5,886 nucleotides of DNA from Nitrospirales bacterium (GCA_029261305.1 JAJDBO010000121.1:1-5886); one strand, 5' to 3'; positions 1-5,886 are shown, numbered from the stretch's first letter. Notes: generated from the letters alone by a model not told the origin. Made by a program: numbers and translations.

Positions 1-1
1 A

Positions 2-343
2 TCGTATTTGATAGGCACAGCCTTTGCCGCCGCCTGGACCCCATGTGTTGGGCCCATCCTTGGTGCCATCTTGGCCTATGCGAGTACCACTGATTCGATG
101 CAGGATGGCGTCATGTTGTTAGCTTCGTATTCATTTGGCCTGGGTTTGCCGCTCTTCATCACGGCCTTTAGTGTCGATAGCTTTTTGAATTACTTCAAAA
201 AGGCACGGCTGTATTTACGTGGGGTGTCGGTGGTCGGTGGATCATTTTTGATCTTGGCCGGGGTGCTGATCTATGGCGATTCGCTCACCCGTATCACCAG
301 CTTTCTTGAACGCAATGGTATCGGCTGGTATATCGGGCAGTAG
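2..343 (+). CDS. CcdA/DsbD-family cytochrome c biogenesis transmembrane protein, C-terminal part (5' end outside window)
   Basis: The last 113 codons of a gene that begins upstream of the window; the frame is open from base 2 to the TAG at 341-343. The visible part starts just before a motif reading AFAAAWTPCVGPILGAIL. This is the second Cys-containing helix of the CcdA/DsbD membrane domain (family pattern Trp-Thr-Pro-Cys-x-Gly-Pro), with the conserved Cys at visible residue 15. Two more hydrophobic segments follow: visible residues about 35-57 (LLASYSFGLGLPLFITAF region) and about 74-92 (VVGGSFLILAGVLIYG). This fits helices 4-6 of a six-helix protein. Family members pass electrons from cytoplasmic thioredoxin across the inner membrane to periplasmic thiol proteins, for example for cytochrome c maturation. 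The first redox Cys must lie outside the window, so function rests on the second half only. The TTG at position 8 is not a real start, because homology continues upstream of it. The gene converges on the bamD-like gene. Confidence 0.88.
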   Translation, partial: SYLIGTAFAAAWTPCVGPILGAILAYASTTDSMQDGVMLLASYSFGLGLPLFITAFSVDSFLNYFKKARLYLRGVSVVGGSFLILAGVLIYGDSLTRITSFLERNGIGWYIGQ

Positions 344-611
344 TCAGTTTTTAGGGCGGCTGTCTTAGCCTTCTTTTCTCTGGAACTCGTCCAATCCCCC
401 CTATTATTTGGTACACTTCATTTTTATGCCTTGGTGAATTCTCCCAGGTCTTCCCCACCGCACTAAAAAAAGAAGTTTGAATTCTTATTGGCAAGGGTTG
501 GTCGAACTAGATTTTTTGTCCAAAGGGGTAGAATTTACGTTTGAAAGCGGTTTTATTCAGATGGATTCAGATTTAAGGAGAAGATTTGAAGACGGAAGGA
601 AAAACGATAGC
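344..611. other. convergent intergenic gap, no gene supported
   Basis: 268 bases between the stop codons of the CcdA-family gene (+) and the bamD-like gene (-). Apart from the short hairpin at 358-378 I see no strong structure. A reading frame starting with TTG at 477 runs on into the 3' end of the bamD-like gene on the opposite strand, but its product resembles nothing I know and it lacks a good ribosome site. No clear terminator for the minus-strand gene was found here. Confidence 0.6.
358..378 (+). terminator. possible weak rho-independent terminator after the CcdA-family gene
   Basis: GGCT (358-361) pairs with AGCC (367-370) across a five-base loop and is followed by a pyrimidine-rich, T-dominated run (371-378). 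It begins 15 bases after the stop codon, a suitable place. The stem is only 4 bp and the T run is interrupted by C, so this is tentative. Confidence 0.3.
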
Positions 612-1628
612 CTATTCGCACCAAACGCCTGGTGGACAGGTTACTGGAGCAGGGGCACGAGAAGAAGTAGCGGAAGCTGAATTGGGTTCAGTTGGGGCAG
701 AAGCTTCGCACCAGGCACCCAACTCACATTCAACCTTTGAGGGGTTGGCTTGGGCTGTTGTAGATGAATCGGATGTCAGGGAAGAAGTATTTGCCAAATT
801 TCCAGGAGAGGCGCTTGGGGCAGATTGATTCAAGGGAAGAAAGCTCGTCGTGAGAAGATTGGTATTCAATGTCCCCAGGTTTTGCGCAACCACCAAATCA
901 GGATTGTCTTTTTGAAGCTTAGCGAGCATTTTCAATCCGTCCTCGTGTAATTTATGTTGAGGATGTTCCCGGACTAATGCGACCAACCAATCTCGAGACC
1001 AGTCTGAAGCACCCAAATCTTTGTAGGTCCTGGCAAGTTCATATTTGGCCTCGGCTGCGGATTCCAAATGGGGATACGATTCAATGACGAGTTTATAGCG
1101 CTTGGCAGCTGCCAGATAGGCTTCTTTTTTGTAATAAAATTCAGCCACAAACATATGATGTTGAGCCAAGAGGTCTTCACATTCACCGATTTTGGTTCGG
1201 GCTTCGGCTTCGTATTGGCTGCCAGGATGGGTCTGCATGAGTTTGATAAATTGGTCGCGAGCCTGTTCAATTGGGCTTACATCACGGTCAATAGTTTTAA
1301 TCATTTTGAAATGGCTAAGCGACAGACGGTACTGCGCATAGGGGGCGAGGACATGGTTGCGATGAAGATCCAGAAAGTGTTGATATTCGACGATGGCTTC
1401 GGCATAGCCTTCTTTATCATGAAATGATTCCGCTCGTTTCATGATGACGTTGGGGTCGTAGTTCATTTCGATGGTATCCCCAACAAAGATCTGCTCATCT
1501 GTTCCACTAAGTGGAGTATTGCTTGTAGTGGTTTCCTTATCCGGCGTGCTAGAGCAGCCTATAAAAAGAAGGCTGCTGGCAAGGATGGATAGCGCTATTT
1601 TTGAAGTGAAGGTTATTGGCATCGTCAT
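612..1628 (-). CDS. bamD: BamD-like outer membrane assembly lipoprotein with an unusual Cys-rich C-terminal tail
   Basis: 338 residues. BamD (YfiO) is the essential lipoprotein of the BAM complex, working with BamA at the periplasmic face of the outer membrane to insert beta-barrel proteins. The N-terminus is a lipoprotein signal: Lys10, a hydrophobic stretch (11-24) and a relaxed lipobox ending Phe-Ile-Gly-Cys, with Cys25 the predicted acylated residue. A polar linker (26-55) leads to TPR-like helical repeats at about 58-245, with typical BamD features: a DRD element at 114-116 before the ARDQF helix, a PGSQY turn (135-139), FYYKKEAYLAA (164-174) in a family-typical position, and repeated 'yP' turns. 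E. coli BamD is about 245 residues. This protein has about 90 more, a Ser/Thr/Ala/Pro/Asn-rich tail ending in two copies of Cys-x2-Gly-x-Trp-Cys-Glu (301-308 and 331-338). Start: ATG at 1628; an ATG two codons later (1622) is equally possible, and neither has a clear Shine-Dalgarno. It is divergent from the fabH-like gene. A more general TPR lipoprotein is the alternative. Confidence 0.85.
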   Translation of the reverse strand: MTMPITFTSKIALSILASSLLFIGCSSTPDKETTTSNTPLSGTDEQIFVGDTIEMNYDPNVIMKRAESFHDKEGYAEAIVEYQHFLDLHRNHVLAPYAQYRLSLSHFKMIKTIDRDVSPIEQARDQFIKLMQTHPGSQYEAEARTKIGECEDLLAQHHMFVAEFYYKKEAYLAAAKRYKLVIESYPHLESAAEAKYELARTYKDLGASDWSRDWLVALVREHPQHKLHEDGLKMLAKLQKDNPDLVVAQNLGTLNTNLLTTSFLPLNQSAPSASPGNLANTSSLTSDSSTTAQANPSKVECELGAWCEASAPTEPNSASATSSRAPAPVTCPPGVWCE

Positions 1629-1673
1629 AAGTTTTTGAATTAATAGAAGAAACGTAAGAACCTAATCTTTTTT

Positions 1674-1702
1674 AGAATATCATGTTACGTACTTTCACAC
1701 AA
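1674..1702 (-). promoter_or_regulatory. candidate sigma-70-type promoter for the bamD-like gene
   Basis: On the minus strand, TTGTGT (complement of 1697-1702) and TATTCT (complement of 1674-1679) are separated by 17 bases, about 45 bases upstream of the ATG at 1628. The -10 element matches the consensus at four of six positions and the -35 at the three key TTG positions. Spacing is ideal but the match is moderate, and no experiment supports it. A short palindrome, TACGTA (1686-1691), lies within the spacer. Confidence 0.33.
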
Positions 1703-1727
1703 GGCTGTGGGCGCTGATTTTTGGATA

Positions 1728-1751
1728 TTGAGGTGTTTTTCCTCATTAAAT
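1728..1751 (+). promoter_or_regulatory. inverted repeat upstream of the fabH-like gene
   Basis: TGAGG (1729-1733) and CCTCA (1741-1745) form a perfect 5-bp inverted repeat around a T-rich 7-base centre, with one further A-T pair beyond a T-T mismatch. It ends about 38 bases before the GTG start and overlaps the only promoter-like bases I could find: TTGGAT at 1721-1726 and TTAAAT at 1746-1751, at a poor 19-base spacing. It could be an operator or a leader hairpin; neither is established. Confidence 0.25.
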
Positions 1752-1782
1752 CTACCCACAGGAAATCTCGAAAGGCTGCTTT

Positions 1783-2796
1783 GTGACACCATTGGTTTTT
1801 AGTCGAATTGTTGGCACGGGGTCTTATTTGCCTGATCGGTGTGTAACCAATGAGGAGATGGCGTCGCATTTTCACCTACCGGAGGCAGAGGTGTTTCGGG
1901 TGACAGGCATTAAGGCTCGATATTGGTGCCACCCAGATCAAAGTTGTTCGGATTTGGCTGAACAGGCGGCTCGTCAGGCATTGGACGCGGCAGGTGAATC
2001 GATTGAATCCATCGATGCCATCCTTGTGTCAACGACTTCGCCGGATACAATTTTCCCTTCAACGGCCTGCTACCTTCAGCAAAAATTGCTAGCGAGGTCC
2101 GTGGCCTCGTTTGACTTAGCGGCTTCCTGTACGGGGTTTCTCTATGGGTTGGCCATGGCAGATGCCTTTATCCGGTCTGGTCAATATCGATGCTGTCTGG
2201 TGGTCGCGGCAGAAGTGAAATCTCGATACCTCGATGCTTCTCGAAAAGCCAGTGCCATGTTGTTTGGTGATGGGGCGGGTGCTGTTGTGGTGAAACGAGC
2301 AGAATCTTTTGAGGACGCGGGCTCTACACTCAAGCAGGGCCTGGTTGATATCCGATTGCATTCGGATGGAGCCTGCCACAATCTGATTCGGGTACCAGCC
2401 GGAGGTTCACGGTTGCCGGGAGCTGCCGATACAGTTGAGAACCACCTACATGCTATTGAGTTAGAGGGGGCTTCGGTTTTTCGAACAGGAGTCAAACGTC
2501 TTAGCACTGCCTTAGAAGATGTGTTGCGCGACTTTGACCTCAAGGTATCAGACATTAGACAGGTGATTACCCATCAGGCGAATGGCCGAATGCTTCAAGC
2601 TATTGCCAAACGTCTAAGGCTTGCTCCCGCCCAAATGTTTTCGATGATTGAGCAGGTGGGTAATACCTCCTCTGCGTCCCTGCCCATTGCTTTGGATACG
2701 GCTTGTCGCCAAAAAAAATTCGATTCTGGTGATTTGATCGTGCTGGGGGCATTTGGGGGAGGACTTACCTGGGGGACAGCGTTGATTCGGTGGTGA
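1783..2796 (+). CDS. 3-oxoacyl-ACP synthase III (FabH-like, KAS III), divergent paralogue
   Basis: 337 residues, close to the usual length of KAS III enzymes (E. coli FabH is 317). These thiolase-fold dimers join an acyl group, usually from acyl-CoA, to malonyl-ACP to start a fatty-acid or related chain in the cytoplasm. The catalytic triad is complete: Cys116 in DLAASCTGF, His264 in THQANGRM and Asn294 in GNTSSAS, with His and Asn 30 apart as in E. coli. Other family signatures are the N-terminal IVGTGSYLP, TGIKAR (41-46), FPSTAC (91-96), FGDGAGAVVV (161-170), VPAGGSRLP (204-212) and C-terminal GAFGGGLTWGTALIRW. The Trp and Arg that hold CoA in classical FabH (DEWIxxRTGI) are replaced: the matching segment here is EAEVFRVTGI. 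With no plsX, fabD, fabG or acpP alongside, it may be a second, specialised KAS III, so no symbol is given. Start: GTG at 1783, with AAAGG (1771-1775) seven bases upstream and N-terminal homology from residue 8. Confidence 0.88.
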   Translation: MTPLVFSRIVGTGSYLPDRCVTNEEMASHFHLPEAEVFRVTGIKARYWCHPDQSCSDLAEQAARQALDAAGESIESIDAILVSTTSPDTIFPSTACYLQQKLLARSVASFDLAASCTGFLYGLAMADAFIRSGQYRCCLVVAAEVKSRYLDASRKASAMLFGDGAGAVVVKRAESFEDAGSTLKQGLVDIRLHSDGACHNLIRVPAGGSRLPGAADTVENHLHAIELEGASVFRTGVKRLSTALEDVLRDFDLKVSDIRQVITHQANGRMLQAIAKRLRLAPAQMFSMIEQVGNTSSASLPIALDTACRQKKFDSGDLIVLGAFGGGLTWGTALIRW

Positions 2797-2817
2797 GCAG
2801 GGTACATGAGGATTGAG

Positions 2818-2845
2818 CTGTTACTCGTTACCTGTTACTTGTAAA
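2818..2845. repeat. imperfect 14-base tandem repeat, two copies
   Basis: CTGTTACTCGTTAC (2818-2831) is followed directly by CTGTTACTTGTAAA (2832-2845). The first eight bases are identical and 11 of 14 match. It lies 21 bases after the fabH-like stop codon. No function is evident; it may be a slippage product or part of a dispersed family of GTTAC-containing spacers. Confidence 0.55.
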
Positions 2846-2863
2846 ATACAAAAGATAAAGAAT

Positions 2864-2880
2864 GGGCGTGCCCTTTTTTT
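2864..2880 (+). terminator. possible rho-independent terminator after the fabH-like gene
   Basis: GGG (2864-2866) and CCC (2871-2873) can pair around a four-base loop, CGTG, and are followed at once by seven T residues (2874-2880). The upstream side is A-rich and could add weak A-U pairing beyond a mismatch. The T tract and position suit a terminator, but the stem is short. Confidence 0.4.
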
Positions 2881-2890
2881 GTTGAACCAG

Positions 2891-2920
2891 TTGACGAAAT
2901 AGCAAATCCTGGCCTAATGT
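2891..2920 (+). promoter_or_regulatory. candidate sigma-70-type promoter for ispH
   Basis: TTGACG (2891-2896, five of six consensus bases) is followed 18 bases later by TAATGT (2915-2920, three of six). Transcription would begin near 2927, giving a leader of roughly 75 bases before the GTG at 3003. The -35 box is good and the -10 box poor, so this is a candidate only. One arm of a 9-bp inverted repeat (2905-2913) lies in its spacer. Confidence 0.38.
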
Positions 2921-2964
2921 TGCTCGACTTTTGACCGGCACCCCTTCTCTTAGGTGCCAGGATT
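2905..2964 (+). promoter_or_regulatory. overlapping inverted repeats in the ispH upstream region
   Basis: AATCCTGGC (2905-2913) is perfectly complementary to GCCAGGATT (2956-2964). A second, local hairpin pairs GGCACC (2937-2942) with GGTGCC (2953-2958), extendable by two C-G pairs past a bulged A2959. The two structures share bases 2956-2961 and cannot form together. The 10-base loop of the local hairpin contains CCTTCTC (2943-2949), which can pair with the Shine-Dalgarno GAGGAGG (2991-2997) through seven pairs, one of them G-U. The geometry could allow translational control or protein binding, but no known riboswitch family is recognised. Confidence 0.4.
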
Positions 2965-2990
2965 GATGCCCCCCGACTGCCTGAATGTTT

Positions 2991-2997
2991 GAGGAGG
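2991..2997 (+). promoter_or_regulatory. strong ribosome binding site that sets the ispH start
   Basis: GAGGAGG, with a five-base spacer to the GTG at 3003. It lies downstream of the longer in-frame ATG (2985), so that ATG cannot use it. This is the main reason to annotate the GTG start. Confidence 0.85.
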
Positions 2998-3002
2998 ACT
3001 CC

Positions 3003-3941
3003 GTGAAAAAAATATATTTAGCTAACCCTCGTGGATTTTGTGCTGGCGTTGATCGTGCAATTGAGATCGTCGAATTATCGCTCAAACGATATGGCGCTCC
3101 AATTTATGTACGCCATGAAATTGTTCATAGCCGGCATGTGGTGAACTCTCTTCGTGAACGCGGGGCCGTGTTTGTTGAAGAATTGGATGAAGTGCCTGAT
3201 GGAGCGTTAGTGATCTTTAGCGCCCATGGTGTGGCAAAAGAGGTGTGGGAAGTCGCAAAACGTCGAAATTTAAAAGCCATTGATGCGACCTGCCCACTCG
3301 TGATTAAAGTTCATAACGAGGTGAATCGTGATTACACCAATAATTATGAAATGATTCTCATCGGCCATGCCGGGCATCCAGAGGTGGTTGGGACTCTTGG
3401 ACAAATTCCCGATAAATTTCATCTCGTGTCTTCAGTCGAAGATGTCGAAAACCTTCAGGTTGAAAGTGCTGACCATCTATCCTATGTGACGCAAACGACG
3501 TTGAGTGTCGATGAATGCCGTGAAATCGTCGAAGCGCTCAACCGACGATTTCCAGGAATTAAAGGCCCTCATCAAGAAGATATCTGCTATGCTACCCAAA
3601 ATCGGCAAAACGCTGTCAAAGAATTAGCCAAATTCGTGGATCTTATTTTGGTTATCGGGTCCCCAAATAGCTCGAATTCCAACCGACTTCGAGAACTGGC
3701 AGAGCGTTTTTCTATTCCTTCCTATTTGATCGATTCCTACAAAGACATTCAATCTGAATGGCTCAATGGGGTTGAAGCTGTTGGAATAACCGCAGGAGCT
3801 TCTGCACCAGAAGTGCTTGTGACTGAAGTGGTCTCTTATCTCAAGGGCCTTGGTGCCTCAGAGGTGGAAGAACTGACTGTCGTTGAAGAGGATGTCGAAT
3901 TTCTTCTTCCAAAAGAATTAGTTATGCCTGGTCGCAAGTAG
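3003..3941 (+). CDS. ispH: 4-hydroxy-3-methylbut-2-enyl diphosphate reductase (IspH/LytB)
   Basis: 312 residues; E. coli IspH has 316. IspH is the last enzyme of the non-mevalonate (MEP) pathway. It reduces HMBPP to isopentenyl and dimethylallyl diphosphate in the cytoplasm using a [4Fe-4S] cluster. All three cluster Cys are present: Cys13 in NPRGFCAGV, Cys97 in DATCPLV and Cys195 in [11 protein letters not shown]. Substrate-binding and catalytic residues also sit in intact motifs: His41 (EIVHSRHVV), His75 (SAHGV), His125 and Glu127 (GHAGHPEV), the TQTTLS block (163-168), Ser224 to Asn227 in SSNSN, and Ser267 in GASAPE. Start choice: an in-frame ATG at 2985 lies upstream of a strong GAGGAGG (2991-2997). 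That site is correctly placed, five bases before the GTG at 3003, and the protein from GTG ([13 protein letters not shown]) aligns with the family N-terminus. The gene lies 206 bases after the fabH-like gene and 171 before smc, so it is probably transcribed on its own. No sequence defects were seen. Confidence 0.97.
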   Translation: MKKIYLANPRGFCAGVDRAIEIVELSLKRYGAPIYVRHEIVHSRHVVNSLRERGAVFVEELDEVPDGALVIFSAHGVAKEVWEVAKRRNLKAIDATCPLVIKVHNEVNRDYTNNYEMILIGHAGHPEVVGTLGQIPDKFHLVSSVEDVENLQVESADHLSYVTQTTLSVDECREIVEALNRRFPGIKGPHQEDICYATQNRQNAVKELAKFVDLILVIGSPNSSNSNRLRELAERFSIPSYLIDSYKDIQSEWLNGVEAVGITAGASAPEVLVTEVVSYLKGLGASEVEELTVVEEDVEFLLPKELVMPGRK

Positions 3942-3962
3942 ACTCAAAGGCAGCCATCTCAG

Positions 3963-3991
3963 TTGTCCACAGCAAAACCACAATATATAGA
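3963..3991 (+). promoter_or_regulatory. candidate sigma-70-type promoter in the ispH-smc gap
   Basis: TTGTCC (3963-3968, four of six consensus bases) and TATAGA (3986-3991, four of six) are separated by an ideal 17 bases. If active it would give smc a leader of about 115 bases, but the transcript would then cross the hairpin and T-rich run at 4008-4042. No better promoter was seen closer to smc. Confidence 0.33.
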
Positions 3992-4007
3992 CATGTTATT
4001 GCCTGAC

Positions 4008-4042
4008 AGACACATTATTTAGTGTTCTTTCTTTGATTTTTT
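4008..4042 (+). terminator. possible weak terminator after ispH
   Basis: AGACAC (4008-4013) can pair with GTGT-T-CT (4022-4028, one bulged T) around an eight-base A/T-rich loop. It is followed by a T-rich stretch (4029-4042) that ends in six T residues. The stem is A/U-rich and bulged, so confidence is low. It would separate ispH from smc, or attenuate reading into smc. Confidence 0.28.
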
Positions 4043-4112
4043 ACCTGTCCTATGGTACATCACCAATACTGAAATATCCCATATTCACTCTTCCAAAGGC
4101 TGACGGTTTTTT

Positions 4113-5886
4113 ATGCAATTACAATCGTTGATCGTCTCGGGGTTTAAGTCCTTTCACGACGCCAAAATAGATTTCCCCAAAGGAATCACAGCAGTCGTTG
4201 GTCCCAATGGTGCGGGGAAAAGCAATGTGGTGGATGCCATGTTGTGGGTATTGGGGGAGCAAAGCACCAAGGCTCTTCGCAGTGAGAAGATGGAAGATGT
4301 GATTTTCAATGGAACCGAATCTCGAAAACCCTTGGGAATGGCTGAGGTGTCATTGATCGTCACGGATGTGACCAGTCAGGAGTTAGAGTCTGTTTCGGGT
4401 GTCTTCGATGAACTACCCGGGAATAAAGAGCTCATGGTGACTCGTAGGCTCTACCGCGATGGGGATAGTGAATATTATATCAATAAAATTCCTTGCCGAT
4501 TAAAGGATATTCGCAGTCTGTTCTTGGAAGCCAGGGCTGGCACCAAAGGCCACACGGTGATTGAGCAAGGGAATATCAACCAAATCCTTGCTGGTTCCCC
4601 CCAGGACCGTCGAAGTTTTATTGAGGAAACCGCCGGCATTGGGCGGTTTAAAAAACAAAAAACTGAAGCTCTTCGTAAACTCAATTCCACACAACAGAAT
4701 TTGGTTCGTGTTCGGGATGTCATTACCGAAGTGCAAAAACAACTTCGGACGTTAGAGCGTCAAGCCCGCCAAGCCGAGCAATATGGAAAGCTGCAAGAGG
4801 AATGTCGCACCCTCGAAGTGAATGTCTTAAGTTGGGACTATCAGGAGTTAAGTCGAACTCATGGTGACATGGAGGGCCGTATTGCCGCATATGAAACGCA
4901 AGAAGCTGGGCATATGGCGGAGGAAGCCACGCTGACAGTTACGCATGAACAACTCAAAGCCGACCAATTGCGGGATGGGGAAGTGGTAGGAACCACCCAA
5001 GAAGCGCTTCGAAAAGTTGAATACGAAATGGGGCAAACGCTCACGACTCTTGAAGTAGAGCGGAATCGTATCCAACTTTATGCCGAACAGCAGGCACAGG
5101 GAGCAGAAGAGCAAAACCGTCTGAGCCAAGATTCCTCCCGTGCCGTTGAGGCGATTGCTTTGTTGCACAATCAATTGGGACGAGCCATGGAAGAGGCTCA
5201 ACAAGCTGAAGAGACATTAGTTCAGCTCGAAAGTGAGGAGAAGGCTCTGGTCACGGAACGCTCATCTGTTCAGGTTCAAGCCGAAGTGTTACGTCGGCAA
5301 ATATTGGAGAGAACGATTGAAGGGACTCAAACGGAAACGCGGCTTCAAAATTTAGAAGCGCGTCAAGAAAATCTGACCCTTCAAATCCAGCAACTCCAGG
5401 AAGAACATCAACAGGCTGAAACTGAACGATCCGATTTGCTTATCAAATTGGAAAACTTGCGGGAACGACTTGGGGGTTTCACCCAACAGCTTCAGTCCAC
5501 ACAAGCTCATCGTGAAGAGGTTTTAGTTCAACTCTCTCAACTCGAGCAACATATTCATGATGTTGAGCACCAACGTGTTGAAGGGAAAACCGAGCGGGCC
5601 GCTGCGGAATCCCGGCTGGCTGCTTTGCAGGCCGTGCTTCAAGAGGAATTTGGATATGAGGGTGGAGTTGAAGGCGAAGCGACCTCATTTCGGCAGGTGT
5701 GTCAGGGGGTGAAGGAGGCCGTGGGCGAGCGCCTGGAAGTTCCTCAACATATCGAACAAGCTATTGAAGCCGCGTTGGGGGAACATATTCGAGCCTGGGT
5801 GGTTGAGGGGGATGGTGATATTGTTCAGGCGTTGCAATTTATGAAAGATCACGATCTTGGCCGTGGGACCTTTATCCCAGCGCAGC
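4113..5886 (+). CDS. smc: Chromosome segregation protein SMC, N-terminal part (3' end outside window)
   Basis: An open frame of 591 full codons running off the window; bacterial SMC is usually about 1,150-1,200 residues, so about half is visible. SMC dimers with ScpA and ScpB form the bacterial condensin that compacts DNA and helps separate sister chromosomes. The N-terminal ATPase head (about 1-165) starts canonically (MQLQSLIVSGFKSF) and carries Walker A GPNGAGKS (30-37), the ALR element with Arg56, KMEDVIFNGT (59-68), RRLYRDGDSEYYIN (112-125) and the Q-loop region VIEQGNI with Gln152. EETAGIGRFKKQKTEAL (171-187) leads into the coiled coil, a Gln/Glu/Arg/Leu-rich heptad-like region to about residue 510. 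The hinge follows (about 513 on), with AIEAALGEHIRAWVVE (550-565) and GRGTFIP near the edge. The C-terminal half of the hinge, the returning coil and the signature/Walker B half of the ATPase are beyond the window. Start ATG 4113; ribosome site weak (GACGG at 4102-4106, or AAAGG at 4095-4099). No frameshift was found on codon-by-codon reading. Confidence 0.96.
   Translation, partial: MQLQSLIVSGFKSFHDAKIDFPKGITAVVGPNGAGKSNVVDAMLWVLGEQSTKALRSEKMEDVIFNGTESRKPLGMAEVSLIVTDVTSQELESVSGVFDELPGNKELMVTRRLYRDGDSEYYINKIPCRLKDIRSLFLEARAGTKGHTVIEQGNINQILAGSPQDRRSFIEETAGIGRFKKQKTEALRKLNSTQQNLVRVRDVITEVQKQLRTLERQARQAEQYGKLQEECRTLEVNVLSWDYQELSRTHGDMEGRIAAYETQEAGHMAEEATLTVTHEQLKADQLRDGEVVGTTQEALRKVEYEMGQTLTTLEVERNRIQLYAEQQAQGAEEQNRLSQDSSRAVEAIALLHNQLGRAMEEAQQAEETLVQLESEEKALVTERSSVQVQAEVLRRQILERTIEGTQTETRLQNLEARQENLTLQIQQLQEEHQQAETERSDLLIKLENLRERLGGFTQQLQSTQAHREEVLVQLSQLEQHIHDVEHQRVEGKTERAAAESRLAALQAVLQEEFGYEGGVEGEATSFRQVCQGVKEAVGERLEVPQHIEQAIEAALGEHIRAWVVEGDGDIVQALQFMKDHDLGRGTFIPAQ

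Noticed and set aside
477..680. Plus-strand frame of 67 codons starting with TTG in the convergent gap
   Set aside because: No recognisable family, a rare start codon without a good ribosome site, and its second half lies antisense to the well-supported BamD-like coding region.
2806..2844. 12-codon mini-frame (MRIELLLVTCYL) right after the fabH-like stop
   Set aside because: Too short to judge. It lies mostly in the tandem repeat, and no amino-acid run typical of an attenuation leader is present.
2985..3002. Upstream in-frame ATG as the ispH start
   Set aside because: The strong GAGGAGG site lies downstream of it and fits the GTG at 3003. The extra six residues are not part of the family N-terminus.
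2828..3085. Minus-strand frame of 85 codons over the ispH leader
   Set aside because: It overlaps the ispH start and leader structures, its product resembles nothing known, and ispH on the other strand explains the coding signal.
3963..3971. DnaA-box-like nonamer TTGTCCACA between ispH and smc
   Set aside because: One mismatch from TTATCCACA, and I saw only this single copy, with no cluster, no AT-rich unwinding region and no dnaA/dnaN neighbour. It does not support an origin.
4073..4085. Small inverted repeat AATAT-CCC-ATATT upstream of smc
   Set aside because: Five A/T pairs with a three-base centre are common by chance in an AT-rich spacer, and it is not placed with a clear promoter.
4475..5204. 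Several minus-strand frames inside smc
   Set aside because: They are antisense to a continuous SMC frame with intact head motifs and coiled coil; the open frames result from its codon usage.

Overview
The window looks like a piece of a core chromosome from a Gram-negative, two-membrane bacterium. Evidence for this is a BamD-type outer-membrane assembly lipoprotein, a cytochrome-c-biogenesis/CcdA membrane protein and a non-mevalonate isoprenoid enzyme (IspH). Base composition is balanced, and GTG starts are used for two genes. The overall style (CcdA, long-tailed BamD, stand-alone FabH-like protein, IspH, SMC) would fit Nitrospirota or a relative, but that is only an impression. Nothing here proves the phylum, and no mobile element, RNA gene, CRISPR array or sign of recent transfer was seen.

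Layout from left to right: the 3' end of a CcdA-family gene (+, cut by the window edge); a 268-base gap where it converges on the bamD-like gene (-, 612-1628); a 154-base divergent control region; a FabH-like ketoacyl-ACP synthase III (+, 1783-2796); a 206-base gap with a weak terminator, a short tandem repeat, a promoter candidate and a structured leader; ispH (+, start revised to the GTG at 3003); a 171-base gap with promoter- and terminator-like elements; and the first 591 codons of smc (+, 4113 to the window end, running off the edge).

The genes belong to different housekeeping jobs: thiol/disulfide transfer across the inner membrane, outer-membrane protein insertion, fatty-acid or related acyl-chain initiation, isoprenoid precursor synthesis and chromosome organisation. 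The gaps between the plus-strand genes are long, so they are probably separate transcription units rather than one operon.

No wholly new system is evident. The points most worth a second look are: (1) the BamD-like protein carries a roughly 90-residue low-complexity tail with a duplicated Cys-x2-Gly-x-Trp-Cys-Glu motif, the second copy forming the exact C-terminus; (2) the FabH-like enzyme keeps the Cys-His-Asn triad but has lost the Trp and Arg that normally grip CoA; (3) the ispH leader contains two mutually exclusive inverted repeats and a pyrimidine loop complementary to the ispH Shine-Dalgarno sequence.
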